DNA of 64,000 bases from RHKX01 sp041393495 (GCA_041393495.1 JAWKKA010000004.1:1-64000); one strand, 5' to 3'. Positions 10,255 through 20,791 are shown, numbered from the stretch's first letter. Program-made: numbers and translations. The notes: generated by a model from the letters alone, not told the origin.

Positions 10255-10764
10255 TCAGCGCGGGCCGGACGGGCGTCGCCGGCTGCGCTCGACCGCGATC
10301 CGGACCGGCTGCTCGCCGGCCAGCTTCGACTCGTAGGCGCCGTAGGGGACGAGCTCGGCGCCGAGCGAACGGCGGGCGCGGACGATCTCGTCCGCCATCC
10401 GCTGCTCCATCTCGGCGGTGCGCTCGCGCATCCGGCGCAGCTCGGCCCGCATCTCCTCGAGGCGCTCCTCGAGCTCGAGGACGGTCTCGACCCCGGCGAG
10501 GTTGAGGCCCTGCTCGGCGGTCATCGCCTGGATCCGCCGCAGCCGCTCGACGTCCTCGTGCGAGTACAGGCGCGTGTTCTTCGGGGAGCGCTGCGGCTGG
10601 ATCAGGCCGCGTGCCTCATACATCCGCAGGGTCTGCGGATGCATGTCGGCGAGCTCGGCCGCGACCGAGATCATGAAGACGCCGCGATCGCGGTCGATCC
10701 GCGTCGTCCTGACCGCAGTGCGCCTGATCGCGTTGCCCTTGCCGCTGTCCCTGGCCGGACTCAC
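10255..10764 (-). CDS. hspR: Heat-shock repressor HspR (MerR family)
   Basis: A 169-aa MerR-type repressor. The winged helix-turn-helix ISVAAELADMHPQTLRMYEA, with GLIQPQRSPKNTRLYSHED after it, matches HspR, which binds DNA with DnaK as co-repressor and controls dnaK and clpB in streptomycetes and mycobacteria. A coiled coil (LELEERLEEMRAELRRMRE) and a basic tail follow. I start it at the GTG overlapping the dnaJ stop (GTGA, 10761-10764) with GGGAG just upstream; the ATG at the start of the HTH would cut the arm that precedes it. It is the last gene of the operon, a standard place for it, so it should be autoregulated. Confidence 0.93.
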   Translation of the reverse strand: MSPARDSGKGNAIRRTAVRTTRIDRDRGVFMISVAAELADMHPQTLRMYEARGLIQPQRSPKNTRLYSHEDVERLRRIQAMTAEQGLNLAGVETVLELEERLEEMRAELRRMRERTAEMEQRMADEIVRARRSLGAELVPYGAYESKLAGEQPVRIAVERSRRRPSGPR

Positions 10765-11885
10765 GTCGCTCCCACCTTGCCCGCCGGCTCGGACCGATCG
10801 CCGCCGCGGCGGGCCCCGGCGAGGATCCGCTCGCGCGGGTCGCGATCGTCGCTCGCGCGCGACAGCTCGGCGAGCGCCTCGCGCTGGCGGTCGTCGAGGT
10901 CCTTCGGGATCTCGATCGCGAGCCTGTAATGGATGTCGCCCCGCTCGCGCGCGCCGGGCTTCGGCGGCCCCTCGCCGCGGAGCCGCTGAACGGTCCCGTG
11001 CTGGGTGCCCGGCGCGATCCGGATCCGCTTCGTCCCGCGCAGCGTCGGCACCTCGATGTTGGCGCCGCCGATCGCCTCGGCGAGCGTGACCGGGACCGCG
11101 ACCTCGAGGTTGCCGTCGGCGCGGCGCTGGAAGACCGGCGAGGCGGCGACGCGGGTGGTGACGAACAGGTCGCCGGCGGGCCCGCCGAGCGGCCCGTCCT
11201 CGCCCTTGCCGGCGAGCCGGATCCTCGTCCCGTCCCTGACGCCGGCCGGCACGTTGACGCGGTAGCGCTTGCGCTGCAGGGTCAGCCCGGTGCCGCGGCA
11301 GTCGGGGCAGGGCTGCTCGATGATCTGCCCGCGCCCGCCGCACTGCGGGCAGGGCTGGCTGATCGAGAAGAAGCCCTGGCTTTGGGCGTCGACGCCACGG
11401 CCATCGCAGCGCGGGCAGATGACGGGCTCGGTGCCGGGCGCGGCGCCGTCGCCGTGGCAGGTCGGACAGGTCGCCTGCTTCGGCACGGTGACCGGGATCT
11501 GCGTCCCCTCCATCGCCTGCTCGAAGGTCAGTCGGATCTCGGTCTCGAGATCGCGACCGCGCATCGGCTCGGGCCCGCCGCGACCGCCGCGCCCGAAGAT
11601 CGTCGAGAAGATGTCGCCGACGTTGGCGGCGCCTCCGAAGCCGGCCGGGCCGCCGCCGCGGCCGAAGCCGCCGAAGATCCCGCCCGAGTCGTATTCCTTG
11701 CGCTTCTCGGGGTCCTTGAGCACGTCGTAGGCAGCGCCGATCTCCTTGAACCGCTCCTCGGCCTTCGGGTCGCCGGGGTTGCGGTCGGGGTGATAGTCGC
11801 GCGCGAGCTTGCGGTAGGCCCGCTTGATCTCCTCGTCGGAGGCCTTCTTGTCGACCCCGAGGACCTCGTAGTGGTCGCGTGCCAT
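10761..11885 (-). CDS. dnaJ: Molecular chaperone DnaJ (Hsp40)
   Basis: A 374-aa type I J-protein that delivers substrates to DnaK and stimulates its ATPase. The J-domain holds HPD in YHPDRNPGDP, followed by a glycine/phenylalanine-rich linker (GGFGRGGGPAGFGG), four zinc-binding CxxCxGxG repeats (CPTCHGDG, CPRCDGRG, CPQCGGRG, CPDCRGTG) and the C-terminal substrate-binding domain. It starts 8 nt after grpE and overlaps hspR by 4 nt, so the set is one transcript. Confidence 0.96.
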   Translation of the reverse strand: MARDHYEVLGVDKKASDEEIKRAYRKLARDYHPDRNPGDPKAEERFKEIGAAYDVLKDPEKRKEYDSGGIFGGFGRGGGPAGFGGAANVGDIFSTIFGRGGRGGPEPMRGRDLETEIRLTFEQAMEGTQIPVTVPKQATCPTCHGDGAAPGTEPVICPRCDGRGVDAQSQGFFSISQPCPQCGGRGQIIEQPCPDCRGTGLTLQRKRYRVNVPAGVRDGTRIRLAGKGEDGPLGGPAGDLFVTTRVAASPVFQRRADGNLEVAVPVTLAEAIGGANIEVPTLRGTKRIRIAPGTQHGTVQRLRGEGPPKPGARERGDIHYRLAIEIPKDLDDRQREALAELSRASDDRDPRERILAGARRGGDRSEPAGKVGAT

Positions 11886-11893
11886 CGCTGCCC

Positions 11894-12559
11894 CTATCCG
11901 CTGACGACGACGCGGGCGGGCCGGATCACCTGGGAATCGACCCGATAGCCGCGCTCGAGGGTCTCGAGCACCGTGCCGCTGGCGACGCCGTCGGCCTCGC
12001 CGGTCGCGACCGCCTCGTGCTCGGCGGGGTCGAACCGCTCGCCGACGGGATCGAACGCGACGACGCCGGAGCGCTCGAGCGCGGCGCCGAGCTCGCGATA
12101 GACGAGGGCCACGCCCTCGGCGAGCGCGTCGCGGGCGGAGACCTCCTCGCTCGGCGGCTCGCCGCCCGGGTCGGGCCGGTCGGGATCGGCTCCGGCGGCG
12201 ATCAGCGCCCGCTCGAGGTTGTCGAGCGCCGGCAGCACGCCGCGGGCGAGGCCCGCCCGGCCGCGCTGCTCGGCCTCCGCCAGCTCCGCCTTGACCCGGC
12301 GCCGGTAGTTGTCGAAGTCGGCGCGGGCGCGCTGGGCGAGCTCGAGGTGCTCATCGCGCTCGCGGGTCCGCTCGGCGAGCAGCGCGTCGAGGTCGGTCTC
12401 GACCTCGACCGCCGCCTCGGCGTCCCCTTCGACGATCTCGGTGATCTCGTCCTCGACGACGACCTCGGCGTCGACCACCTCGGGCTCGCGATCGGACGGG
12501 GCGGCGCCGGCCGCTCCGTCCCGCTGCCCGCTGCGCGCTGCCCGCTGCTGCTCGTCCAT
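11894..12559 (-). CDS. grpE: Nucleotide exchange factor GrpE
   Basis: A 221-aa GrpE, which releases ADP from DnaK. An acidic, low-complexity N-terminus leads into the long coiled coil (ERTRERDEHLELAQRARADF, then DNYRRR) and the beta-wing domain with GVVAFDPVGERFDPAEHEAV and VLERGYR-type ending (VLETLERGYRVDSQVIRPA). It lies 26 nt downstream of dnaK and 8 nt upstream of dnaJ. Confidence 0.95.
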   Translation of the reverse strand: MDEQQRAARSGQRDGAAGAAPSDREPEVVDAEVVVEDEITEIVEGDAEAAVEVETDLDALLAERTRERDEHLELAQRARADFDNYRRRVKAELAEAEQRGRAGLARGVLPALDNLERALIAAGADPDRPDPGGEPPSEEVSARDALAEGVALVYRELGAALERSGVVAFDPVGERFDPAEHEAVATGEADGVASGTVLETLERGYRVDSQVIRPARVVVSG

Positions 12560-12585
12560 GATGCTCCGACCGCCCGTCGCGAGCC

Positions 12586-14484
<1,899 letters not shown>

Positions 14485-14520
14485 GCTCAAGTTCCTTTCG
14501 TCGAGTGGTCTGCGCTGCTT

Positions 14521-14537
14521 GCTATGGAAAATCTTAG
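14521..14537 (-). promoter_or_regulatory. 17-bp motif shared with the clpB upstream region
   Basis: GCTATGGAAAATCTTAG, in the same orientation relative to the gene as the clpB copy at 5310-5326. It ends 36 nt before the dnaK ATG. Read on the minus strand it contains TAAGAT, a possible -10 box, so promoter and operator functions may overlap. Confidence 0.5.
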
Positions 14538-14725
14538 TCGCACGCTAGCAGATATGGTCCGGCGCTCCAAGCGTCACGGCGGGAGGGTCGGCGGCCGCGG
14601 ACGACGTACCCGGGCCGCCCGCCGAGCGGGCAAGTACCGAATCGTTCTGAGACGATCGGGGTTCGGGGAACCGACGCCCGGATCTGCCGGGCCCCAACCG
14701 CCGACCAAGGAGAGAAGACGAAACC

Positions 14726-15895
14726 ATGCGCTCCCGCGTACTGATGCTCGCCGTGATCGCCGCCGCCGCTGCCGCGCTGCTCGCGCCGGCCGCCGGAACG
14801 GCCGCGAAGAAGGGCAAGAAGGACCCGACGGTCACCGTGATGACCCGCAACCTCTACCTCGGCGCCGACCTCGGCCCGGCGATCGGCGCGCCGGATCTCG
14901 AGTCGGCGATCAACGGCGCCGGCGAGATCATCAACGACGTCGACGCCTCGGACTTCCCGGCCCGGGCGAAGCTGCTCGCCGCCGAGATCGCCAAGGCGAA
15001 GCCCGACCTGCTCGGCCTGCAGGAGGTGGCGCTCTGGAAGGACCAGACGCCGTCCGACCTCGGCGCGCCGCCGCTCGGCGTCGGCGAGCCGGCGACCCAC
15101 GTCCGCTACGACTTCCTGAAGCTGCTCCAGAAGCAGCTCCGAAAGCGGGGGGCCGACTACTCGGTCGCCGCGCTGACGAAGGAGTTCAGCGCCGAGCTGC
15201 CGGCCGACACGGACGACAGCAACGCGACCGGCGAGCCGATCTTCGGCGCCGACATGGACGGCAGCTTGACGATGCGCGACGCGATCCTCGTCCGCAAGGG
15301 CGGCAAGGTGAGGATCTCGAAGCCGGACGGCGGCAACTTCGAGGCCCGCTACGAGCCGGTCGTCGGCGGGATCACGATCCCGGTCGATCGCGGCTGGGAG
15401 TCGGTCGAGGCCCGGGTCAAGGGGACGAAGCGCACGAAGGGGGCGAAGTTCCGCTTCGTCAACACCCACCTCGAGGCCTTCGGCGACCCGGCGATCCGCG
15501 AGGCGCAGGCCCGCGAGCTGTTCGCCAGGGGCGGCCCGCTGAAGACCAGAAAGCAGGTCGTCTTCCTCGGCGACATCAACTCCGGAGGCAAGAAGGACAG
15601 GGTCGGCCCGCCGTGGACGACCGCCGGCGACGAGGGCGCCTACAACGCGCTCGTCAAGGACTTCGGGATGACGAACCTCGGTGCCCGGCACACCTGCTGC
15701 TACCCGGACGTGTTCGAGTCGGCGATCGGCGACTACCGCTTCGACCACACGGTCGACCACGTGATGGTCAAGCCGAGGGTCAGGCAGCTCGATGCCTACG
15801 TGACCGGCAACGACCCGAGCGTCAGCGGTCCCGGCGGCGTCGTCGCCTCCGACCACGGCGGTCTCGTCACCAGGCTCAGGATCGGGGGCCGCTGA
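14726..15895 (+). CDS. Secreted endonuclease/exonuclease/phosphatase-fold protein
   Basis: A 389-aa protein with a clear Sec signal peptide (MRSRVLMLAVIAAAAAALLA then PAAGTAAKK) and an EEP-fold body. Motifs in order: MTRNLYLGAD (Asn), GLQEVALW (metal-binding Glu), FVNTHLEAF (His), FLGDINSGG (Asp/Asn, with Ile in the usual Phe place), and SDHGGLV (final Asp-His pair). The fold covers DNases, phosphodiesterases and sphingomyelinases; the substrate cannot be told. An AAGGAG is 13 nt upstream of the ATG, rather far. It is divergent from dnaK. Confidence 0.85.
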   Translation: MRSRVLMLAVIAAAAAALLAPAAGTAAKKGKKDPTVTVMTRNLYLGADLGPAIGAPDLESAINGAGEIINDVDASDFPARAKLLAAEIAKAKPDLLGLQEVALWKDQTPSDLGAPPLGVGEPATHVRYDFLKLLQKQLRKRGADYSVAALTKEFSAELPADTDDSNATGEPIFGADMDGSLTMRDAILVRKGGKVRISKPDGGNFEARYEPVVGGITIPVDRGWESVEARVKGTKRTKGAKFRFVNTHLEAFGDPAIREAQARELFARGGPLKTRKQVVFLGDINSGGKKDRVGPPWTTAGDEGAYNALVKDFGMTNLGARHTCCYPDVFESAIGDYRFDHTVDHVMVKPRVRQLDAYVTGNDPSVSGPGGVVASDHGGLVTRLRIGGR

Positions 15896-15912
15896 GGCGC
15901 CGGACGCGCCGG

Positions 15913-15947
15913 GGCGGGCCCGGGCGGAGAGATCCCCCGGGCCCGCC
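15913..15947 (+). terminator. GC-rich hairpin after the secreted EEP gene
   Basis: GGCGGGCCCGGG (15913-15924) and CCCGGGCCCGCC (15936-15947) form a perfect 12-bp stem with an 11-nt loop, 17 nt after the stop codon. No T-tract follows. Confidence 0.6.
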
Positions 15948-15976
15948 GCAGCCGGTGGCGCCGACGGCAGGCAGGG

Positions 15977-16096
15977 CCGCGGCCGGTGGTACCGGCTGCC
16001 GGAGGCCGCGGTCGGTCCGATGCCGGCCGCAGGCAACCGCGGCCGGTGGCGCCTCCCGCCGGAAGCCGCGGCCGGTCGGGTGCCGGCCCGGCCGCC
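15977..16096. repeat. Two diverged 60-bp tandem copies in a gene-free gap
   Basis: The gap 15896-16260 has no gene. Two 60-bp copies each start CCGCGGCCGGTGG (15977 and 16037) and share GCCGGA-GCCGCGG-CGGT and TGCCGGC blocks with scattered differences. The rest of the gap is GC-rich sequence with no visible feature. Confidence 0.55.
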
Positions 16097-16260
16097 GATT
16101 CGCGGGCGCCGGGTCCGTTGGGGTCGCTGGCGCCGGAGTCTCGGCCCGACCGACCCCAGCGGGTAGGAGCCGTCGCGCGCCCACCTCGCCGCTGCGCTCC
16201 TCCACCGCCGATCGCCGGGCCGCGCGAGCGTCGGCCGGGCGCGGAATCGAGGTCGGCCGC

Positions 16261-16656
16261 CTAGCGGCCGGCGACGCGGGCCACGAAGTTCGAGACCGTC
16301 TGGGCGTTCGAGCCCTCGAGGATCCCGGCCGGCATCGCGCCCCCGCCGACGCCCTGCTCGATCGCGGTCATCACCCGTGCCTCGGTCGCCTTGACGGCGG
16401 CGGCGTCGGCGGCCGGGCCGGCGCTGGCGAGACGCTCGTCGAGGTCGGGGCCGACGACGCCGTCGGTGCCGCCGCGGGCGAGCGTGTGGCAGGTTCCGCA
16501 GTTGGTCTGAAAGAGCTGGCGCGCGGCATCGTCGGAGGCCGCGACCTTCTCGGACGAGGACGACTCGGAGCCGTCCTTGTTGAACGCCCAGAGCGGGATC
16601 ACGATCACCAGCAGCAGGAAGACGAGGCCGAATGAGATGAAGCTGCGCTTGTTCAT
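16261..16656 (-). CDS. Membrane-anchored class I cytochrome c
   Basis: A 131-aa single-haem cytochrome with an N-terminal membrane anchor (SFISFGLVFLLLVIVIPLWA), a short linker and one haem site: CGTCH as the covalent CxxCH motif and GGAMPAG supplying the distal Met ligand. It would shuttle electrons on the outer face of the membrane. A minus-strand TAGTAT (16685-16690) upstream is a probable -10 box. It follows nth by 60 nt on the same strand but has no obvious functional link to it. Confidence 0.9.
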   Translation of the reverse strand: MNKRSFISFGLVFLLLVIVIPLWAFNKDGSESSSSEKVAASDDAARQLFQTNCGTCHTLARGGTDGVVGPDLDERLASAGPAADAAAVKATEARVMTAIEQGVGGGAMPAGILEGSNAQTVSNFVARVAGR

Positions 16657-16716
16657 TGTCGGTGCCGGCGGTCGGGCGGCGCGGATACTACCCGCTGACG
16701 GGTGCTGGATCAGGCG

Positions 16717-17493
16717 TCAGCCGACGGGCTCGACGAGCCCGGCGCGGAGCGCCACGCACATCCGCGCGAGCGCGCACTCCGCGCAGCGCGGCCGCGGCCG
16801 ACAGATCCGCCGGCCGTGCTCGATCAGGTTGATGTGCAGCTCGTAGGCGTCGTCGCGATCGGTGATCGCGAGCATCTCGTCGTGGGCGGCCTCGAGCGAG
16901 ATCCCGGGCGGGAACAGCCCGAGCCTGCCACCGACCCGGTGGACGTGGGTATCGACCGGGATCTCGGGCCGGTCGAGGGCGAAGATCATCACGCACGCGG
17001 CGGTCTTGCGGCCGACGCCGGGCAGCGAGGTCAGGTAGGCGATCGCCTGCTCGCGTGGCACGTCCCGCAGCCAGTCGAGGTCGAGCTCGGGACCGAGCTC
17101 GCGGAGGACGTGCTGGATCCGCGGGCCCTTGATGTTGGCGAGGCCGCCGGGCCGGATCGCCTCGATCACCTCCTCGGTCGGCGCATCGCGGATCGAGCTC
17201 CAGTCGCCGAGCTGCTCGCGCAGCCGCCGGTAGGCGACGTCGCGGTTGCTGTCGCTGGTGTTCTGGGAGAGGATCGTCAGCACGAGCTCGTGGACGGGAT
17301 CGCCGTGGGGATCGTTGCGGCGCGGGCCGTAGAGCTCGCGGAGGCGATCGCGGATCGCGCAGACCCGCCGGCGCGACGGCCGCTTCCAGCCGCGCGGCGT
17401 CGCAAAGCGGGGGCGGCGGTCGTGATCGTCGCAGTCGAGCGGCCCGGCCGCGGCCGGGCCGCGGGCATGTTCGCGGGCGCCGCCGCCGCTCAT
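16717..17493 (-). CDS. nth: Endonuclease III-like DNA glycosylase/AP lyase
   Basis: A 258-aa HhH-GPD base-excision repair enzyme. The helix-hairpin-helix LPGVGRKTAACVM contains the catalytic Lys (GRKTA), and VDTHVHRVGGRLG the catalytic Asp. A [4Fe-4S] loop near the C-terminus reads CRPRPRCAECALARMC, with spacing C-x5-C-x2-C-x5-C, one residue shorter in the first gap than in E. coli Nth. The first ~40 residues are a non-conserved extension. Its ATG overlaps the kinase stop as ATGA (17490-17493). Confidence 0.88.
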   Translation of the reverse strand: MSGGGAREHARGPAAAGPLDCDDHDRRPRFATPRGWKRPSRRRVCAIRDRLRELYGPRRNDPHGDPVHELVLTILSQNTSDSNRDVAYRRLREQLGDWSSIRDAPTEEVIEAIRPGGLANIKGPRIQHVLRELGPELDLDWLRDVPREQAIAYLTSLPGVGRKTAACVMIFALDRPEIPVDTHVHRVGGRLGLFPPGISLEAAHDEMLAITDRDDAYELHINLIEHGRRICRPRPRCAECALARMCVALRAGLVEPVG

Positions 17494-18413
17494 TCCGACA
17501 CCGCTCCGAGGTGCGTGCAGGCGCGGGCCCCGCGCTCGACGGCATCGCTGAGCGCAGCGCCGGCGCGGCCCGGGTCGAAGTCGACGGCGTGCAGCCCGGC
17601 GGCGAGCGCCCCCATGAACGCATCGCCGGCGCCGAGCGGGCTGACCACCGCGACCGCCGGGGGGGCGATGTCGACCGAGCAGGCGCCGCGCGCCGCGACG
17701 GGGGAGGTGCCGGCGGTGACGACGGCGAGCTCGGGGCCGAGGGCGAGGAGCGCCGCCGCCGCCGCGCCGGCGTCGACCGCCTCGTCGCGGAGCAGCCAGC
17801 GTGCCTCGTCGAGATTGCAGCGGAGCACGTTCGCCGTCCGCACGTGCGGCATGCAGCGCTCGCGGGCGGATCCCTCGTCGGGCCAGCGGTGCGGGCGGAG
17901 GTTCGGGTCGAACAGGAGCGGCGCGCCGAGCGTCGACGCACGGTCGCAGATCGCCTCGGTGACCGCGCGGCTTCGCGCGTCGACGAGCGTGTTCGATCCG
18001 TAGACGATCGCCGCCGCCGCCGCGGCGATCTCGTCCTCACGGCCGTGTAGCGAGGCGATCGCGGCATCGATGCCGGCGCCGTGGATCTCGAAGGTCGGCT
18101 CGAGGTCGGGATCGAGGTAGGCGAACGCGAACGGCGTCGGCACCCCGGCCACGACCCCGTAGTAGCGGAGATCGACGCCGTGTCCGGCGAGCCGGCCGCG
18201 CAGCAGCCGGCCGCGGTCGTCGTCGCCGCAGGCGCTCGCGAGGCAGACCGGCGCCCCGGCCTGCGCCGCCGCCACCGCGACGTTCGCGAGGGCGCCGCCG
18301 CAGTGGGTCTCGAACCGCCTCGCCCTGGCGTGGTCGCGCAGCGGATCGGGGCAGATCAGGTCGACGAGCGCCTCGCCGAGGCAGATCAGCGGCTGACCGG
18401 CGGGCGGGCTCAC
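17490..18413 (-). CDS. PfkB-family carbohydrate kinase
   Basis: A 307-aa ribokinase/fructokinase-type sugar kinase. It has the first PfkB region (FETHCGGALANVAVAAAQAG), a substrate lid and the C-terminal ATP/anion-hole signature PLGAGDAFMGALAAGL with the catalytic Asp. FDPNLRPHRWPD resembles fructokinases, but the sugar is not certain. GTG at 18413 is 8 nt after TATCCT on the minus strand and has no Shine-Dalgarno sequence, so the mRNA is probably nearly leaderless. It is the first gene before nth and is divergent from the hydrolase at 18439. Confidence 0.86.
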   Translation of the reverse strand: MSPPAGQPLICLGEALVDLICPDPLRDHARARRFETHCGGALANVAVAAAQAGAPVCLASACGDDDRGRLLRGRLAGHGVDLRYYGVVAGVPTPFAFAYLDPDLEPTFEIHGAGIDAAIASLHGREDEIAAAAAAIVYGSNTLVDARSRAVTEAICDRASTLGAPLLFDPNLRPHRWPDEGSARERCMPHVRTANVLRCNLDEARWLLRDEAVDAGAAAAALLALGPELAVVTAGTSPVAARGACSVDIAPPAVAVVSPLGAGDAFMGALAAGLHAVDFDPGRAGAALSDAVERGARACTHLGAVSE

Positions 18414-18441
18414 GACCGGCGAGGATAGGTTCTCGCCGGTG
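18411..18441. promoter_or_regulatory. Overlapping divergent leaderless promoters inside a palindrome
   Basis: TATCCT on the minus strand (18422-18427) lies 8 nt before the kinase GTG, and TAGGTT on the plus strand (18426-18431) lies 7 nt before the hydrolase GTG, so the two -10 boxes share two base pairs. ACCGGCGAG (18415-18423) and CTCGCCGGT (18432-18440) form a perfect 9-bp inverted repeat around them. Only 25 bp separate the two start codons. Confidence 0.6.
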
Positions 18442-19266
18442 GCGGCGCCGATCGAAGAGCGATTCCTCGAGATCGACGGCATTCGCGTCCTCCTCCGCGG
18501 GCGCCCGGGGGAGGGGCCGCCGGTCGTCTTCGTCCACGGCAACCCGACCAGCTCGCTCGACTGGGTCCCGTTCCTCGAGCGCCTGCCGGGGCCGGCGGTC
18601 GCGTTCGACCTGCCCGGCTTCGGCCGTTCCGAGCGGCCGAGGCCGGACCGCTTCGACCACTCGCTCGGCGCCTACGCGGGCTTCGTCGCTGAGCTCCTGG
18701 CGGAGCTCGCGCCCGACGGCTACTCGCTGGTCGTCCACGACTGGGGCAGCGTCGCCCTCGTCGCGGCGCAGCGGGACCCCGGCCGCGTTCGCCGCCTGGT
18801 CGTGATCGACGCGGTACCGCTCAGCGGTGCCTACCGTTGGCACTGGATCGCACGGATCTGGCGCCGCCGTGGGCTCGGTGAGGCGTTCAACCGGGCGACG
18901 TCGCGATTCGCCGTCGCCCAGCTCCTGCGTCTCGCCCGCCCCGGCCTGCGACCGATGCCGGAGCCGATGATCGACGCGATCTGGGAGGGCTGGGACGCGG
19001 GCACGCGGCGGGCGGTCCTCGCGCTCTACCGCTCCGCCGACCCCGACGTCCTCGAAGCGGCGGGCGGGCGCCTCGGCGAGCTGCATGGCCCGGCCCTCGT
19101 CGTCTGGGGCGAGGGCGATCCCTACATATCCGCCGCCGACGGGCGCGTCTTCGAGCGGCGGCTCTCGGACGTGCGTTTCCGGCTCGTCGAACGGGCCGGT
19201 CACTGGCCCTGGATCGACCGGCCGGAGCTGATCGGCGAGGTCAACCGGTTCCTCGCCGGCGGGTAG
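18439..19266 (+). CDS. Alpha/beta hydrolase of the haloalkane dehalogenase/epoxide hydrolase type
   Basis: A 275-aa alpha/beta-hydrolase. HGNPTS supplies the oxyanion hole and VVHDWGSVAL the nucleophile elbow with Asp instead of Ser, as in haloalkane dehalogenases and epoxide hydrolases. A cap domain follows (YRWHWIARIWRRRGL), then VVWGEGDPY with the acid and ERAGHWPW with the catalytic His. The substrate is unknown. Leaderless GTG start, see the divergent promoter. Confidence 0.82.
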   Translation: MAAPIEERFLEIDGIRVLLRGRPGEGPPVVFVHGNPTSSLDWVPFLERLPGPAVAFDLPGFGRSERPRPDRFDHSLGAYAGFVAELLAELAPDGYSLVVHDWGSVALVAAQRDPGRVRRLVVIDAVPLSGAYRWHWIARIWRRRGLGEAFNRATSRFAVAQLLRLARPGLRPMPEPMIDAIWEGWDAGTRRAVLALYRSADPDVLEAAGGRLGELHGPALVVWGEGDPYISAADGRVFERRLSDVRFRLVERAGHWPWIDRPELIGEVNRFLAGG

Positions 19267-19293
19267 GGGCCGGCGAGGCCCCGGGGCTCGTCC

Positions 19294-19299
19294 TACAAT
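19294..19299 (+). promoter_or_regulatory. -10 box of the PAP2 gene
   Basis: TACAAT, one mismatch from the consensus, lies 10 nt before the GTG at 19310. Transcription would begin only a few bases before the start codon; there is no Shine-Dalgarno sequence. Confidence 0.55.
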
Positions 19300-19309
19300 C
19301 GGTTGCCTC

Positions 19310-20101
19310 GTGCCCGGACCGCTTGCCTCGATCGGGCGTCGGCTGCCGCGTGGATGGTCGGACCTCCTGCTGCAGCTCGCCCTCTTCTTCCTCGCCTACC
19401 AGGGCTACCAGCTCGTGCGCGGCCTGATCGACGGGCGCAGCGACGTCGCGTTCGCGAACGCCGATCGGATCGTCGACCTCGAGCGGTCGCTCGGCACGTT
19501 CTTCGAGCCCGGCCTACAGCAGTCGATGCTCTCCCACGCCTGGCTGATCGACGCTGCCAACTGGATGTACGTGAACACCCACTTCACGGTCAGCGTCGTC
19601 TTCCTCGCCTGGCTCTACCTGTTCCGCAACGACAACTTCTACTTCGTGCGGAACATGTTCATGGTCGCGATGGGCATCGCCCTGGTCGGCTACTTCCTGT
19701 TCCCGACGGCGCCGCCGCGGATGCTTCCCGGCGACGGCTTCACCGACACGATCGCGAGCTTCACCTCGGTCGATCAGGACAGCAACGCGGTCAGCCTCCT
19801 CGTCAACAAGTACGCCGCGGTGCCGAGCATGCACATCGGCTTCTCGACGATGATCGCCGGAGCCGCGGTGATGCTCGTCCGCAACCCGCTCGGGCGCCTG
19901 CTCTGGGCGCTCTACCCGCTGCTCGTCTTCTGGGTGATCGTGGTCACCGCCAACCACTACTGGTTCGATGCCGCCTGCGGGCTGGTGGTGGCACTCGCTT
20001 CGGCGCTCGTCGCGAGCCGCGTCCTCGCCCCGGTCCGGCCCGGGCAGTGGGCGTTCCGGCCGGCCGAGGAGGGCCCGGTGCCCGATGAGGCAACCGCGTA
20101 G
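19310..20101 (+). CDS. PAP2-superfamily membrane phosphatase / phosphotransferase
   Basis: A 263-aa protein with about six membrane helices and the PAP2_3 active site: PTAPPRM, then AAVPSMHIGFS (conserved Ser and His) and ANHYWFDAACG (His and Asp). Relatives include inositolphosphoceramide synthase-like and lipid phosphate phosphatases. It directly precedes a CDP-alcohol phosphatidyltransferase and inositol-1-phosphate synthase, so dephosphorylating phosphatidylinositol phosphate or transferring a phosphoinositol group is an attractive, unproven role. Confidence 0.82.
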   Translation: MPGPLASIGRRLPRGWSDLLLQLALFFLAYQGYQLVRGLIDGRSDVAFANADRIVDLERSLGTFFEPGLQQSMLSHAWLIDAANWMYVNTHFTVSVVFLAWLYLFRNDNFYFVRNMFMVAMGIALVGYFLFPTAPPRMLPGDGFTDTIASFTSVDQDSNAVSLLVNKYAAVPSMHIGFSTMIAGAAVMLVRNPLGRLLWALYPLLVFWVIVVTANHYWFDAACGLVVALASALVASRVLAPVRPGQWAFRPAEEGPVPDEATA

Positions 20102-20132
20102 GTGACCGATCCCGCGGGACCGGGCAGCCCGG

Positions 20133-20138
20133 TAGGTT
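20133..20138 (+). promoter_or_regulatory. -10 box of the CDP-alcohol phosphatidyltransferase gene
   Basis: TAGGTT lies 8 nt before the ATG at 20147, with no Shine-Dalgarno sequence between, so the transcript should be nearly leaderless. This allows separate transcription from the PAP2 gene just upstream. Confidence 0.5.
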
Positions 20139-20146
20139 GACCGGCG

Positions 20147-20791
20147 ATGGCCGAGCCGCAGCAGCGCGGGCAGCGACCCGAACGCCCGGAGCGACCGCTG
20201 GGCGAGCTTCGCGAGAACGCCCGCAACCGGCTGATCGAATCGCGGCTGACGCCGAACGCGATCTCGATGACCGGCCTGGCGCTGAACCTCGCCGCGGCGG
20301 TGCTGATCCTCGAGGACCTGTTCGTGCTCGGCGCCTTCGCGTTCATCATCGGCTCGATCATGGACACGCTCGACGGCCGCTACTCGCGGATGTCGGGCAA
20401 GGGCACGCAGTTCGGGGCCTTCCTCGACTCGACGCTGGACCGGATCGAGGAGGGGATCGTCCTCGCGGCCGTCGCCTGGCAGGTCGCCGACTCGGGCGAC
20501 GCGGCGCTGGCGGCGGCGTGCCTGCTGGTCGTCCTCGGCTCGCTGATGGTCTCCTACACCCGCGCCCGGGCCGAGGCGCTCGGTGTCGAGTGCAAGGTCG
20601 GGATCGCTACCCGGCCGGTCCGGGTCGTGATCCTGTCGGCCGGGCTGATGTTCGCCGACGGCGAGTTGATCGACGGCTTCGACCTCCTCCCTGCGGCGAT
20701 CTGGGCGATGGTCGCGCTGACCGCGTTCACGGTCATCCAGCGGGTCTGGCACGTCCGCCGCCAGCTCGTCGCGGCCGACGGCGAAGCCTGA
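20147..20791 (+). CDS. CDP-alcohol phosphatidyltransferase, probable phosphatidylinositol phosphate synthase
   Basis: A 214-aa integral membrane enzyme that joins a CDP-diacylglycerol to a polar alcohol. The family signature D-x2-DG-x2-AR-x8-G-x3-D-x3-D is present as DTLDGRYSRMSGKGTQFG plus AFLDSTLD, with Ser in the usual Ala position; the last Asp is the catalytic base. Actinobacterial enzymes of this type use inositol-1-phosphate, and the ino1 gene follows 195 nt downstream, which makes a phosphatidylinositol phosphate synthase the best guess over phosphatidylglycerophosphate synthase. Confidence 0.85.
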   Translation: MAEPQQRGQRPERPERPLGELRENARNRLIESRLTPNAISMTGLALNLAAAVLILEDLFVLGAFAFIIGSIMDTLDGRYSRMSGKGTQFGAFLDSTLDRIEEGIVLAAVAWQVADSGDAALAAACLLVVLGSLMVSYTRARAEALGVECKVGIATRPVRVVILSAGLMFADGELIDGFDLLPAAIWAMVALTAFTVIQRVWHVRRQLVAADGEA

